DNA of 43,878 bases from Sphingobacterium sp. UBA1575 (GTDB lineage: Bacteria; Bacteroidota; Bacteroidia; Sphingobacteriales; Sphingobacteriaceae). Location: positions 6,945 through 50,822 of the forward strand of contig DCOH01000056.1 of the NCBI GenBank assembly GCA_002322865.1. Direction: 5' to 3'. The notes below the pieces were generated by a model that saw only the letters and a list, made by a program, of their open reading frames with translations, had not been told where the DNA came from and ran no database searches. Of this stretch, positions 32,286-41,358 are shown piece by piece. How positions within the stretch are numbered: position 1 is the first letter of the stretch; every line of letters begins with the position of its first letter. Position numbers and translations under genes: made by a program.

Positions 32286-33341
32286 CTACCTCGACGAGTA
32301 ATGATCTTTATAATATTGCATATAATTTCCAGAGGAAACCTGTTTCAACCATTCTTGGTTATTCAAGAACCAGTCTATCGTCAAAGAAAGGCCCTCTTCA
32401 AAAGTCACACTGGGTTCCCAGCCCAATTCATGCTTAATTTTATTCGCATCGATGGCATAGCGCAGGTCATGGCCTGGTCTATCCTTTACCAATTGGATCA
32501 GTTTCTCCGAAGTTCCCGTTTCTCTGCCTAATTTCACATCCATCTGCCTGCAGAGTTCCCGAACCAGATCTATATTCTTCCATTCATTAAACCCTCCCAC
32601 GTTATAGGAAGACCCGACATCTGCTTGGTGAAATACCAGATCAATGGCGCGGGCATGATCCACCACGAACAACCAATCGCGGGTATATTTTCCATCCCCA
32701 TAAATAGGCAATGGCTTGTTGTTCAGAATATTCAGGATACATAAGGGAATCAATTTCTCCGGAAAATGGTTGGGACCATAATTATTGGAGCAATTGGTCA
32801 TGACAATAGGCAGTCCATAAGTATCGTGGTAGGCCCTAACAAAATGGTCGGAGGAAGCCTTAGATGCCGAATACGGCGAATGGGGATCATATTTGGTTTC
32901 TTCAGTGAAGAATCCAGTTTCTCCTAATGCGCCAAATACCTCATCGGTAGAAATATGATGGAACCTTTTACCTTCATAATTCCCTGCCCAAATAAGTTTT
33001 GCAGCCTCCAACAGATTTGCCGTTCCGATCACATTCGTATAGACAAATGCCAACGGATCGGTTATGGAACGATCCACATGCGATTCGGCTGCCAGATGGA
33101 TTACCCCATCCGGTTGGTAGGTGTTGAACACCTCATCCATAGCTTCCTTATCTCGGATATCGGCCTTATGGAAGGTATAATTTTCCGCAGATTCAATATC
33201 TTGAAGGTTTTCGAGATTTCCGGCATAGGTCAGGGAGTCAAGGTTGATGATCCGATAATTCGGGTATTTCTGCACAAACAACCGTACCACATGCGAACCA
33301 ATAAAGCCTGCACCGCCGGTAATGAGAATCGTTTTATCCAT
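32286..33341 (-). CDS. rfbB: dTDP-glucose 4,6-dehydratase
   Basis: 351-aa extended SDR. ITGGAGFIGSHVVRLFVQKY is the NAD motif, HLAAESHVDRSI, STDEVFG, YSASKASSDH (YxxxK) and NCSNNYGP are RmlB signatures. It dehydrates dTDP-glucose to the 4-keto-6-deoxy sugar. It is the first gene of the rhamnose group, with a 126-bp AT-rich upstream region that should carry a promoter, although no unambiguous -33/-7 boxes could be picked. Intact and of normal length. Confidence 0.96.
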   Translation of the reverse strand: MDKTILITGGAGFIGSHVVRLFVQKYPNYRIINLDSLTYAGNLENLQDIESAENYTFHKADIRDKEAMDEVFNTYQPDGVIHLAAESHVDRSITDPLAFVYTNVIGTANLLEAAKLIWAGNYEGKRFHHISTDEVFGALGETGFFTEETKYDPHSPYSASKASSDHFVRAYHDTYGLPIVMTNCSNNYGPNHFPEKLIPLCILNILNNKPLPIYGDGKYTRDWLFVVDHARAIDLVFHQADVGSSYNVGGFNEWKNIDLVRELCRQMDVKLGRETGTSEKLIQLVKDRPGHDLRYAIDANKIKHELGWEPSVTFEEGLSLTIDWFLNNQEWLKQVSSGNYMQYYKDHYSSR

Positions 33342-33467
33342 ATTCTAATTTAACAAATTGCCTTTGATATAAGCGATTATTTAAATGAACCGCTAAAATA
33401 ACAAAATAATGATGGCCTTTGTTGTAGGTGAATCTGGATTATTCGGATTTGTGGATGGAAAGCGTAT

Positions 33468-34371
33468 TTAGGAAGCTTCATACTCCCTGAGCATGGCTTT
33501 AATCACAGCTTTAATCTCAGTCTTTAATGATGAAGGCTCCAAAACCACTACTTTTTCCCTTTGGGCCAATAGCGCCTGAATGAAATCATAGGTAGGTCGC
33601 AGGTAAAGTTCAAAATCTGAATAATCTTCTGTATCCCGCAATAATTCTTGGGAACTATGCAAGGGCACATCCTTAAGATAAGCATTCTGCGGCCAATATG
33701 CCCTAATGGTAATTAATTGGGGCTCACCTTCGTTGATTACCCCAAAGCTATGATGGAAATATTCGTCAGGGTTTATCGTATGTTCATAGTTCTTTTTTTA
33801 ATTCGGTAGTTCTACATCCTTCGATAAATGTTGGATCCTTTCCAATGAATAAATCCTTTCTTGTCCGGTTTTGATGTTCATTCCAATCACGTACCAGCGT
33901 TGTTGGCATAACTTCACAAATACCGGGAGGAAATACACCTTCTTGACATCCTTATAATGGGATTTATAGTCGAAGTTCAATACGGTCTTTTCCTCTATAG
34001 CCTCTAAAATGGGATCCAGAAGTTCCGATGCAGGGGCGGGTGCCTCTAATTTTACATAAGGTTTCTTTCGGATATCCGAAGCAATATGGCTAAAGCGGTA
34101 ACTGGACAAGATCCAACCTAACAATTTATTACCTTTCAGATCATCCAGATTGGCAATAGTATATTTTCCAATCCGCTTATCAAAGATGATGAAAACCTCA
34201 AACAATTTTTCGGCATGTCGACGATAGCGATTAAAACTTCGCTCAAAAAGTTTAGCACCCTCATCATTACTAACGGATTGCTCCCAGCGCTGCTGGATCT
34301 CTAAAAAGGTTAAAGGCTTTCGCATCAATGAATCGATCAACCAGACGCAGAATTTTGTATTTCGATACCAT
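33468..34371 (-). pseudogene. WYL-domain transcriptional regulator, broken by a frameshift and an in-frame stop
   Basis: The natural ATG at 34371 directly follows the stop of the upstream gene (TAAATG) and reads MVSKYK. The frame shifts by one extra base in an AAAA run near 34353-34358 and then continues FCVWLIDSLMRKPLTFLEI. A helical N-terminal DNA-binding part is followed by a WYL domain (YFLPVFVKLCQQRWYVIGMN). After KDVELPN an in-frame TAA at 33799-33801 interrupts it, then the same frame resumes (HTINPDEYFHHSFGVIN, SQELLRDTEDYSDFELYL) to the expected C-terminal domain. Unless both lesions are sequencing errors the gene is dead. WYL proteins commonly sense nucleic-acid ligands and often regulate defence genes. 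Confidence 0.8.
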
Positions 34372-35119
34372 TTAAAATTCAAACTCAATTTCTAAAACCA
34401 ATTTATTAATAGTCTGAACAGAACTTTGGTAATCCGCAGAAAGGTTAAAAGCAGGATGGGTTAGTTCCAATCCTTTTTTTACCAAACTGTTAAATTCATG
34501 CGTCACCTCTGATCTGCTTTTTTCAGATTTTGTAATCACACCAGTTTCATTAAAATTCCTGCCTTCAATCAACGTCAGCAGATCAACCTCATGATATAAA
34601 TTATTTCTATCAAAATAGTCCTTTAAAAAGGCTATATTCTTGTCAATATCGAAGGTTGGCAGAACTTCACATGATCACCATTAATACTTGTTCAGTACTC
34701 TCATTCCGATCTTTTTTTATCTTTAATTCCCCACTTACTATCTTAACTGACCCTTTACTATCTAAATCCAATTTTTGTGCCTGATATTGACTTGAACAAA
34801 TAATGGTTTTAATTTTTTTTGCACCCAACCTGGTTCCAACCATACGATAGAGCGCCATTTTTGGTTTTAAAAAGTAGAGTTCTCCTTGATCTGCCGACAC
34901 ATATTTATTTTGCTCGTAGGGATGTTTATAATATATGGAGTTGAGTTTGGGCAAACCGCCAATAACCTCCAAATTATTTTCTTTAAAAAAATTGTTTTCA
35001 CAATAAATGGATTTAACACTGATTGTCGGATCCAACGCATACGGAATTTTATACCGGTAATTTAAGGCTGCTTCATCAGTCCTAAATAAAATCACTTCGG
35101 GGGTATTTAAGCTGCTCAT
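34372..35119 (-). pseudogene. Unknown ~248-aa protein, interrupted by a frameshift
   Basis: The first 150 codons run from the ATG at 35119 (ATGA overlap with the gene before it) to a TGA at 34667-34669, ending QVLMVIM. Dropping the T of that TGA lets the frame continue as EVLPTFDIDKNIAFLKDYFD through to EIEFEF and the TAA at 34372. That second part has no ATG of its own near its start. I do not recognise the family. There are no membrane segments; a beta-rich first half contains LKPKMALYRMVGTRLGAKKI. The TAA directly abuts the natural WYL ATG, so the gene is sandwiched in an operon with the GTPase and WYL genes. Confidence 0.6.
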
Positions 35120-35553
35120 ATTTTCTTAATAATGTAATAACATGCCAATCCAAAGACAATTGCGGCTAAGAAAGCGGTGATTATCTTCATTAGTTTTTTG
35201 TCTTTCTGAATATTTGAAAGTATCATCGAAATGGTATCCGCATCGATTTGTCGTTCGAGTTGGTTTGCATCCTTTTTAAGTATTTCGATCAATTCATCTG
35301 TAGAATTAAAGTCTTCCAGAAAATACATGAAAAAAATCCTGCGCCCCACATGATCTTTGTTGATAAAATAAGCTTGCATTATAAGGGCATTTCCATTTCT
35401 TCGCATCTGGAATTCTTCAGAATGATATACTTATCGCCAATTATTAGCCTCCATGGTTTTACGATGGGCAGCTAATTTTTGATCTGCATCTTTTACTAAG
35501 ACGCCATCAACTACGTACAGACCTTGTCCGTCGTTATTGGCTGTTTGGCTCAC
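35116..35553 (-). pseudogene. Small C-terminally membrane-anchored protein, interrupted by in-frame TAA
   Basis: From GTG at 35553 (or TTG at 35577, overlapping the GTPase gene) a 40-codon frame reads NNDGQGLYVVDGVLVKDADQ and ends at TAA 35431-35433 after EANNWR. The same frame resumes immediately (VYHSEEFQMRRNGNALIMQA) and runs 104 codons to TGA at 35116. The tail (LMKIITAFLAAIVFGLACYYI, then KK) is a single C-terminal transmembrane helix. The resumed frame also has its own ATG at 35406, so a 96-aa product is possible. No known domain recognised. The membrane anchor pairs it logically with the anchored GTPase upstream. Confidence 0.55.
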
Positions 35554-35560
35554 TAAAATT

Positions 35561-36231
35561 CTATGCAAATCTTTCAAATATTGGTTTTATTAGTCCTTTC
35601 ACCGCTCTTTTATTGGTAACATTTACCAAATGAATATTTTCGAGGAGTTTAAAGTATGTTTTGTTTTGTAACTGCGAATACAAAATCTTTTTTGCTTCAC
35701 GCTCCGATTTGTTGCATACATCCAAATGGCTTCCAATGATGGTTATATTCTTCAATTTTTGATATTGACTACCATAATCATAGATAAGTTCTAACCGGCT
35801 ATTACATTGACGTCTATAATCTAAATCTTCTTCATTTAGATATTTGCTGATATCGAATAGATAAACAATTACATCGCCTTCCTGACATAATTTTTCATAC
35901 TCATTTACAAAAGCATTAGAGCCAAGAATATCTTTACCTGCACGGACAATTAAATCCTTATCTTTTCCTAGATTAATAACAAATTCATCGTAATCAGAAA
36001 TATCTGAAGCTACCCCCCCTTTTAACGCTGAATTGAGCTGCTGTAAAAAAAGCGTTTTACCAGAAGACTCCATACCTAAAACCGAGAGCTTTATTTCATT
36101 CTGATTACCAAAAATTCTATCCAGAATATAAGCGAAACCTACAGATAAACCTATGACCCCTAAGATACCTCCTATTACTAATGGAATAATTTATCCTCTT
36201 TTGGTTTTTCTAATTTCAAATCAATTACCAT
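35561..36231 (-). pseudogene. Membrane-anchored Ras/SR-beta-like small GTPase, N-terminally frameshifted
   Basis: The ATG at 36231 starts MVIDLKLEKPKEDKLFH, then hits TAG. One base short, the next frame continues PLVIGGILGVIGLSVGFAYI (a transmembrane helix), LDRIFGNQNEIKLSVL and the P-loop GMESSGKT. The following ~170 residues form a G-domain: a probable DxxG (GKDILG), a G4-like GSHLDV and a G5-like NVTNKRA. The ATG at 36073 inside GMESSGKT would lose the P-loop glycine and first strand, so it is not a credible start. Intact, it would be a ~220-aa GTPase held on the membrane by its N-terminus. It lies 16 bp downstream of the UDG-like gene. Confidence 0.7.
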
Positions 36232-36247
36232 ATATTTTTTATTTTTT

Positions 36248-36931
36248 TTATAACACTTCGATAAACTTCTCCATCATCCAATCATACATCTGCTCGTTGG
36301 ATTTATTCAACGCTGCAGGATGGAAACTATGGATCAATATTAAATTCCTTTCCTTGTTTAGCCAGATCCAATCATTGACCTGTTTAAATTCTAAATCGCC
36401 ATATAATATCTCTTTTGCTGATTGAAACACCACATCTCCACAGCAAACCACAATATTTGCTCCTAGAATATCCAATTGCTCCCTCAAAAAATCCTGATAA
36501 ATCATGGCATGTGCCAAAATTTCTTTGTCATTTGCTTGTGCTCCTCCGGTTTGCTTTTTGAGGTTAACATACGCATAGGGATAGCTTGACAATGCTTTCA
36601 TTTGATTTCCAGCTTCAAAGGCTTCTGAGGCATTTAGATATTCAGCTTTCGTGGCGTGGGTAAGACCATAAAGCCAAGCAGAAATGCGATTATAGAAATT
36701 TCGGTATGGACTTTTTCCATTAATGGAACCACTCCACTCGCGTACATCTTCCCCATCATTATCATTCTGTTCCTTGAGTAGAAAGAGTATCTTCCTTGGG
36801 GCCGAAGCCCACAGTTCATCCTCTTGTCCTCCACGATAGATTAAGCCATCGTAACAAAATCCTTCATGCCCATTTTTTTCCATCTCTTTCTTCCAAGAAG
36901 TAAATAATAAATCCAATTTTTTATTAATCAT
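36248..36931 (-). CDS. Uncharacterised protein, possible uracil-DNA-glycosylase fold
   Basis: 227 aa, intact. KILFLLKEQNDNDGEDVREW near residue 46 and LILIHSFHPAALNKS near residue 200 resemble the first and last motifs of the UDG superfamily (the GxDPY and HPS regions). A central DILGANIVVCCGDVVFQSA looks like the strand before the C-terminal motif. Catalytic residues cannot be assigned confidently, and it could be a member that has lost glycosylase activity. It heads the island with the GTPase and WYL pseudogenes and, unlike them, shows no lesion. Treat as hypothetical with a suggested fold. Confidence 0.5.
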   Translation of the reverse strand: MINKKLDLLFTSWKKEMEKNGHEGFCYDGLIYRGGQEDELWASAPRKILFLLKEQNDNDGEDVREWSGSINGKSPYRNFYNRISAWLYGLTHATKAEYLNASEAFEAGNQMKALSSYPYAYVNLKKQTGGAQANDKEILAHAMIYQDFLREQLDILGANIVVCCGDVVFQSAKEILYGDLEFKQVNDWIWLNKERNLILIHSFHPAALNKSNEQMYDWMMEKFIEVL

Positions 36932-37170
36932 TTGATCTGCTAATAAGGTTTCGCTGATAAATCTTTAAAAGTAAATTTTCCGTTTTACAATAAAAAAGGT
37001 TTTCCGTAAAATACAATATTCCATTAATTCTAATACAATATACGCTCTGCATCAACCACTTTATTTTTTCAAAGGAACAAAGCCACTCCGCCAAAACCTG
37101 ACAGTCAAAAAAATCATTAAAAAAATAATTCTAAGCGTTGTGAAAGGTATTTAAAACATATTATCCTCGT

Positions 37171-37280
37171 AGGAACGAAGCAATCCATCGTCATTGCGAG
37201 GAACGAAGCAATCTTTACACTATTCGAAAGATTGCTTCGTCGTACCTCCTCGCAATGACGTAGATTGTCGCAATGACGCT
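37171..37280. repeat. Dispersed palindromic repeat (copy 3)
   Basis: The core 37189-37260 pairs CGTCATTGCGAGGAACGAAG...CAATCTTT with AAAGATTGCTTCG...CTCGCAATGACG around a short ACACTATTCG loop, the cleanest copy in the window. Partial arms flank it (AGGAACGAAGCAATCC at 37171, TTGTCGCAATGACG at 37265). The rest of 36932-37325 is AT-rich and shows no gene. Confidence 0.88.
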
Positions 37281-37325
37281 ATTGCCTAAAAACATATCTC
37301 GATCATCCAAAAAAAAGAATGGATC

Positions 37326-37353
37326 AAAAAAAAAGAGATGCCCACGGCATCTC
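37326..37353 (-). terminator. Intrinsic terminator downstream of the CpsB-type phosphatase gene
   Basis: GAGATGCC (37335-37342), loop CAC, GGCATCTC (37346-37353) make a perfect 8-bp stem. Read on the minus strand, the stem is followed at once by a run of nine T (plus-strand A-run 37326-37334). It lies about 60 bp past the phosphatase stop. Confidence 0.88.
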
Positions 37354-37354
37354 G

Positions 37355-37412
37355 TCTATTATCTATTATCTAATATCTCTCATATAATCTTCGATCTTCG
37401 ATCGAAGATCTA
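37355..37412. repeat. Short tandem ATCTATT repeat plus 18-bp palindrome
   Basis: TCTATTATCTATTATCTAA (37355-37373) repeats exactly the stretch at 30574-30592. It is followed by ATCTTCGATC units and a perfect 18-bp palindrome GATCTTCGATCGAAGATC at 37393-37410. It fills the gap between the phosphatase stop and its terminator. Confidence 0.65.
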
Positions 37413-37415
37413 ACA

Positions 37416-38207
37416 TCAAGCAATATTCCTTACCTTATCGGAAAAAAGACTCGCATTCCTGATCGGATTCTCTTTCAGCAAGTCCTGCACATCATACTTC
37501 CTTACTACCTGCTTCAAAGCCTCCAAATGCCTAGTATGGTGCATATCGGTTCCCACAAAATCATACATTCCAGAACGAATCAAGGTAAGCGCTGCGGTTT
37601 TCACATTCTCGCCATAATATTTACTGATGGAAAGCAGGTTCAACTGCAACATACAGCCCGCATTCTTGATATCTTCAAAGATCTTAAAATTATTATGGTA
37701 ATAATTATAACGCTCTGGATGCGCTAATATAGGCTGATAACCCTTATCCTGGATGGATTTAATGATACTGAACAAGGCTTTGGATTCCGACAGATAGGAC
37801 ATCTCGATCAGCATATATTTCTCACCTAATAAACAAAGGTTATTGCTATCGATCCACTGATCCAACTGATCATCGATCATATATTCCGCACTGAAGTGCA
37901 ATTGGAAATCTATATTTTGATTTTTTAATGCAGATTGAAGGGCAGTATGCGCTCCGGAAATGATTTCCGGGGTATTGTTGTGCACTTCTGCCATGACATG
38001 TGGCGTAGAGATACTACGATGGATTCCCAATTCTTGGAGTCCTTTTATCAATTCAATGGATTGTTCGACATCCTGACTTCCGTCATCAATTCCTGGCAGG
38101 ATATGATTGTGCATATCCCAACCAATCCATGCTAGTTTGTTATGGTGAGAGCCGCTCTGCGGCCTTTTCTTCTCGTTTCCTCCGAATAAATTTGACCAGA
38201 ATCCCAT
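37416..38207 (-). CDS. CpsB/YwqE-type tyrosine-protein phosphatase (PHP family)
   Basis: 263 aa. WDMHNHILPGIDDGSQDVEQ (from residue 30) is the metal-binding signature of the CpsB/YwqE PHP phosphatases. STPHVMAEVHNNTPE, LLGEKYMLIEMSYLS, PILAHPERYNYY and DFVGTDMHHTRH give the remaining histidines and acids. These manganese-dependent enzymes dephosphorylate the tyrosine kinase that controls polysaccharide chain length and export. No Wzc-type kinase lies in this window. The gene is followed by a strong terminator, and manC lies 146 bp upstream. Confidence 0.92.
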   Translation of the reverse strand: MGFWSNLFGGNEKKRPQSGSHHNKLAWIGWDMHNHILPGIDDGSQDVEQSIELIKGLQELGIHRSISTPHVMAEVHNNTPEIISGAHTALQSALKNQNIDFQLHFSAEYMIDDQLDQWIDSNNLCLLGEKYMLIEMSYLSESKALFSIIKSIQDKGYQPILAHPERYNYYHNNFKIFEDIKNAGCMLQLNLLSISKYYGENVKTAALTLIRSGMYDFVGTDMHHTRHLEALKQVVRKYDVQDLLKENPIRNASLFSDKVRNIA

Positions 38208-38353
38208 GTTGTTGTATTTCTTTGTAAAAAATTGTTTGGTTTACAGGCTACCTGTAGCAAAAGCAATACAGTATTAATACGCTTTTATTAAGCATTTAAC
38301 GAAGTGAGATTCCCAAACGCTACAATCAGATACTTAAACGTTACAACACGTAT

Positions 38354-39343
38354 CTATACCAATTCGGAATTATCCTTCTCCAAGGCTTCGTAAACCTGTT
38401 TAACATCTTGCGCACGACTTCTATCCAGGACCAAAACAGCATCTTCTGTACTGATCAGCATACAGTTGCTGAGCCCTACAAATACCGTGAGCTTTTTTGA
38501 TCCCACAACAATGTTGCCATTCTCATCCTGCTTGTGCCCTTTGGTCCTGTAATAGGTATAAAGCGAATCGAAAGCGCCCATATCCGACCATTCAAAACTG
38601 GCAGGGACGACCTTGATCAGGTCCGATCTTTCCAGCACGGCATAATCGATACTCTTGGATGGGATCTTCATCGAATGGTCCTCATCCAGGACAAGGTCCA
38701 CTGCATACTCGAATGCCACCTCTGATGCATTGTAGAGTTTTGGCTCAAAACGCATCAACTCCTCCAGGTAGACCCCTGCCTTAAAGCAGAAGATACCTGA
38801 ATTCCAGAGAAAATTCCCTTGTTTCAGGAATTCCTTTGCGGTATCCTCGTTCGGCTTCTCACGGAAGGAAAGAACGTTGTTCTGATCGTGTTCGATATAG
38901 CCATATCCAGTTTCCGGTCTCGTGGGGATGATACCGAACGTCGCGATGAACCCCCGCTGGGCAAACATAATCCCCTGGTTGATGGCTTCCGCATAGGCTT
39001 CCTGGCCTTCGATCAGGTGGTCCGACGGGGTCACCACCAGGATATCATCCGGTTCGGCATGGAAAGCGGCGAAGGCAATGGCAGCAGCCGTATTCCTTGG
39101 GGCAGCCTCCGCGATGATATCGTGTTCTACATTTTTCAGATATGGTTCGGCCAGGTCCTTGTTGGAACTGGAGCCCACCAAGATGACCTTCGAGGAAACC
39201 TCGAGGTTCCTTTCGACGGTCAGTCCAAATAGGGTCTTGCCTTCAAAAATAGGAAGGTATTGTTTTGGTCTTGATTTACGGGATAATGGCCATAGCCGGG
39301 AGCCGACACCGCCTGAAAGTATAACGTTAATAATTTTACTCAT
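38354..39343 (-). CDS. manC: Mannose-1-phosphate guanylyltransferase
   Basis: 329 aa. GGVGSRLWPLSRKSRPKQ is the GDP-mannose pyrophosphorylase loop. AAPRNTAAAIAFAA, VVTPSDHLI, EKPNEDTAKEFL, GNFLWNSGIFCFKA and SIDYAVLERSD are further family blocks. It is a short form without the C-terminal phosphomannose isomerase domain. It makes GDP-mannose, precursor for mannose, GDP-fucose or related residues. It is less AT-rich than the wzx-wzy block. A 133-bp upstream spacer to the exonuclease gene probably contains its promoter. Confidence 0.93.
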   Translation of the reverse strand: MSKIINVILSGGVGSRLWPLSRKSRPKQYLPIFEGKTLFGLTVERNLEVSSKVILVGSSSNKDLAEPYLKNVEHDIIAEAAPRNTAAAIAFAAFHAEPDDILVVTPSDHLIEGQEAYAEAINQGIMFAQRGFIATFGIIPTRPETGYGYIEHDQNNVLSFREKPNEDTAKEFLKQGNFLWNSGIFCFKAGVYLEELMRFEPKLYNASEVAFEYAVDLVLDEDHSMKIPSKSIDYAVLERSDLIKVVPASFEWSDMGAFDSLYTYYRTKGHKQDENGNIVVGSKKLTVFVGLSNCMLISTEDAVLVLDRSRAQDVKQVYEALEKDNSELV

Positions 39344-39476
39344 ATGTATTGGTCTAGGGACTTCCCCTAATCTTTTGCTAGATGAAAACGATCCTTTAAT
39401 GGATAACCTTTATAAAAGGAAATAGTTCACCTTGGCAAGTAATAATATTTGATTAATAATAAAATGGACTGCCAAG

Positions 39477-40010
39477 TTAGTAAACCTTCCCTGACCTCAT
39501 CATTTCCATGGCGGCATCCTTTTTCAGGAAAAGTTCTGCTGTCGCCCTGGCATCTGAAAGGGCATCATGGTGCTTGAGTTCAACGCCCATAAGTTCGCAG
39601 CATATGCTCAATTTGGTCCGCTCAAAGCCGTAGGAACGGTAGATCTTGCTTGTACAGTCCCAGCTATCCGACAGCATCAGCTCCGGATAGCACAGTCCAT
39701 AGTGCTCCATGGACTCTTTCAGTACCGATCGGTCCAAGAGTTCATCATGGGCCACCATATGCTGGCCCTGGATCATCTCCTTTATGATCGGATAGATCTG
39801 GATGAAGGAAGGTGAATTTGCTGTATGTTTGGGCTTTATCCCGTGGACACGGGAGGTCTGCCACATGTATTTATTCTCTGGCGGTCGTACCAGACTGTAA
39901 AATTCATTGCTGATCTCGCCATTTACGACATTCACAATACCCACAGCACAAACGCTATTGTATTTTGCCGTCGCCAATTCAAAATCGATCGTTGTAAAAG
40001 TTTCTAGCAT
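39477..40010 (-). CDS. DEDDh 3'-5' exonuclease (DnaQ/epsilon-like)
   Basis: 177 aa. TTIDFELA (Asp9, Glu11) is ExoI, MVAHDELLDRSVL is ExoII with its Asp, and HHDALSDARATAELFL is ExoIII (His and Asp), so the DEDDh metal site is complete. The usual AHN in ExoII reads AHD. KYNSVCAVGIVNVVNGEI and TSRVHGI are standard for stand-alone epsilon-like exonucleases. It likely trims or proofreads DNA 3' ends. It is encoded 70 bp downstream of rarA on the same strand, so a genome-maintenance pairing is plausible. Confidence 0.9.
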   Translation of the reverse strand: MLETFTTIDFELATAKYNSVCAVGIVNVVNGEISNEFYSLVRPPENKYMWQTSRVHGIKPKHTANSPSFIQIYPIIKEMIQGQHMVAHDELLDRSVLKESMEHYGLCYPELMLSDSWDCTSKIYRSYGFERTKLSICCELMGVELKHHDALSDARATAELFLKKDAAMEMMRSGKVY

Positions 40011-40080
40011 GCTAAGCTTTCATAAATATGTATAGAAATCGGAAATTCCTATTGCCCAATACACAAATGTAAAAAAAAAT

Positions 40081-41358
40081 CTAATAGCCATATTTACCTT
40101 TCCATTTCTCCTTTAAGGATTGTCGCAATTTATCCTCCGCAGGGTTCTTCCCCGGATCGTATAATTGAAGGCCTATCAGTTCATCGGGCATGAACTCCTG
40201 GTCCACGAAATTCCCGGCATGGGCATGTGCGTAAAGGTAATCCGTGCCGTAATTTAATTCTTTCATAAGCTTGGTCGGGGCATTCCTTAAGTGGATAGGA
40301 ATGGATAGGTTTCCCGTTTTCTTTACGATGGCCTGCGCTTTGTTAATGGCTTCATAGGCCGTATTGCTTTTGGCCGAACTGGCCAGATAGGTCACAGTTT
40401 GCGAAAGGATGATCCTTGATTCCGGCCATCCGATCACATTTACGGCCTGAAAGCAGTTGTTGGCCAACAGAAGGGCATTGGGATTGGCATTCCCGATATC
40501 CTCAGAGGCAAGAATAAGAAGCCTACGGGCAATGAATTTTGGATCTTCACCACCTTCGATCATTCTGGCCAACCAGTAGACAGCCGCATTCGGATCGGAA
40601 CCACGGACGGATTTGATGAAGGCCGATATGATATCGTAATGCTGGTCGCCGTCCTTATCGTAACGAAGCCGGTTCTGCTGCACGTGCTTAGCGACAAACT
40701 CATTGGTCAAGGGTTGACCCAGATGCCCTGCTGCCTTGCTCACCAGCTCCAGAATATTCAGTAATTTCCTGGCATCTCCTCCCGAAAGCTGCAACAGGGC
40801 TTCGTACTCCTCAATTTTTAGATTTTCCTGTTTGAGGAATTCATCATCCTGCATGGCACGGTCCACGATCCGGACAAGGTCATTTTTTCCGAGCTCCCTC
40901 AGTACGTAGACCTGGCAGCGCGATAAAAGCGCAGAGATAACCTCAAAGGATGGATTTTCCGTGGTCGCCCCGATCAATGTCACCGTCCCCCTTTCCACAG
41001 CTCCCAAGAGGGAATCCTGTTGTGATTTGGAGAACCTATGTATCTCATCTATGAACAGGATGGGACGCTCCTGGTTGAAGGCGCTCATCTGCTCGGCCTT
41101 CAGGATAACCTCACGAACATCCTTCACCCCTGATTGTACCGCGCTAAGTGAATAGAACGGGCGATCCAGCGAATGGGCGATCAATAGGGCAAGTGTGGTC
41201 TTTCCGACACCCGGAGGCCCCCATAGGATCATCGAGGGGATATTCTGGCTGCTGATAGCGTCATGGAGAACGGCCCCCTTACCCATGATATGTTCCTGGC
41301 CGATGTAATCCGAAAGTTCTTTAGGCCGCATCCTTTCGGCCAGAGGTATCTTAGACAT
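40081..41358 (-). CDS. rarA: RarA/MgsA replication-associated recombination ATPase
   Basis: 425 aa from the ATG at 41358 (a TTG two codons upstream is also in frame). The N-terminus LAERMRPKELSDYIGQEH is typical. Walker A GPPGVGKTTLALLIA, Walker B ILFIDEIHRFSKSQQD, sensor 1 LIGATTENPSFEV and an arginine-finger region SRCQVYVLREL form the AAA+ module. The C-terminal half includes GSDPNAAVYWLARMIEGGED and ASEDIGNANP, the tetramerisation part of the family. It acts at stalled replication forks in the cytosol. Complete, normal length, and more GC-rich than the sugar genes. Confidence 0.96.
   Translation of the reverse strand: MSKIPLAERMRPKELSDYIGQEHIMGKGAVLHDAISSQNIPSMILWGPPGVGKTTLALLIAHSLDRPFYSLSAVQSGVKDVREVILKAEQMSAFNQERPILFIDEIHRFSKSQQDSLLGAVERGTVTLIGATTENPSFEVISALLSRCQVYVLRELGKNDLVRIVDRAMQDDEFLKQENLKIEEYEALLQLSGGDARKLLNILELVSKAAGHLGQPLTNEFVAKHVQQNRLRYDKDGDQHYDIISAFIKSVRGSDPNAAVYWLARMIEGGEDPKFIARRLLILASEDIGNANPNALLLANNCFQAVNVIGWPESRIILSQTVTYLASSAKSNTAYEAINKAQAIVKKTGNLSIPIHLRNAPTKLMKELNYGTDYLYAHAHAGNFVDQEFMPDELIGLQLYDPGKNPAEDKLRQSLKEKWKGKYGY

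Noticed and set aside
36073..36231. Treating the GTPase as intact from the ATG at 36073
   Set aside because: That start would remove the first strand and the leading glycine of the P-loop, while a longer frame with a TM helix exists just upstream.
37141..37280. CRISPR array
   Set aside because: The repeated units are inverted arms of a palindrome with no regular spacers, and no cas genes are present.
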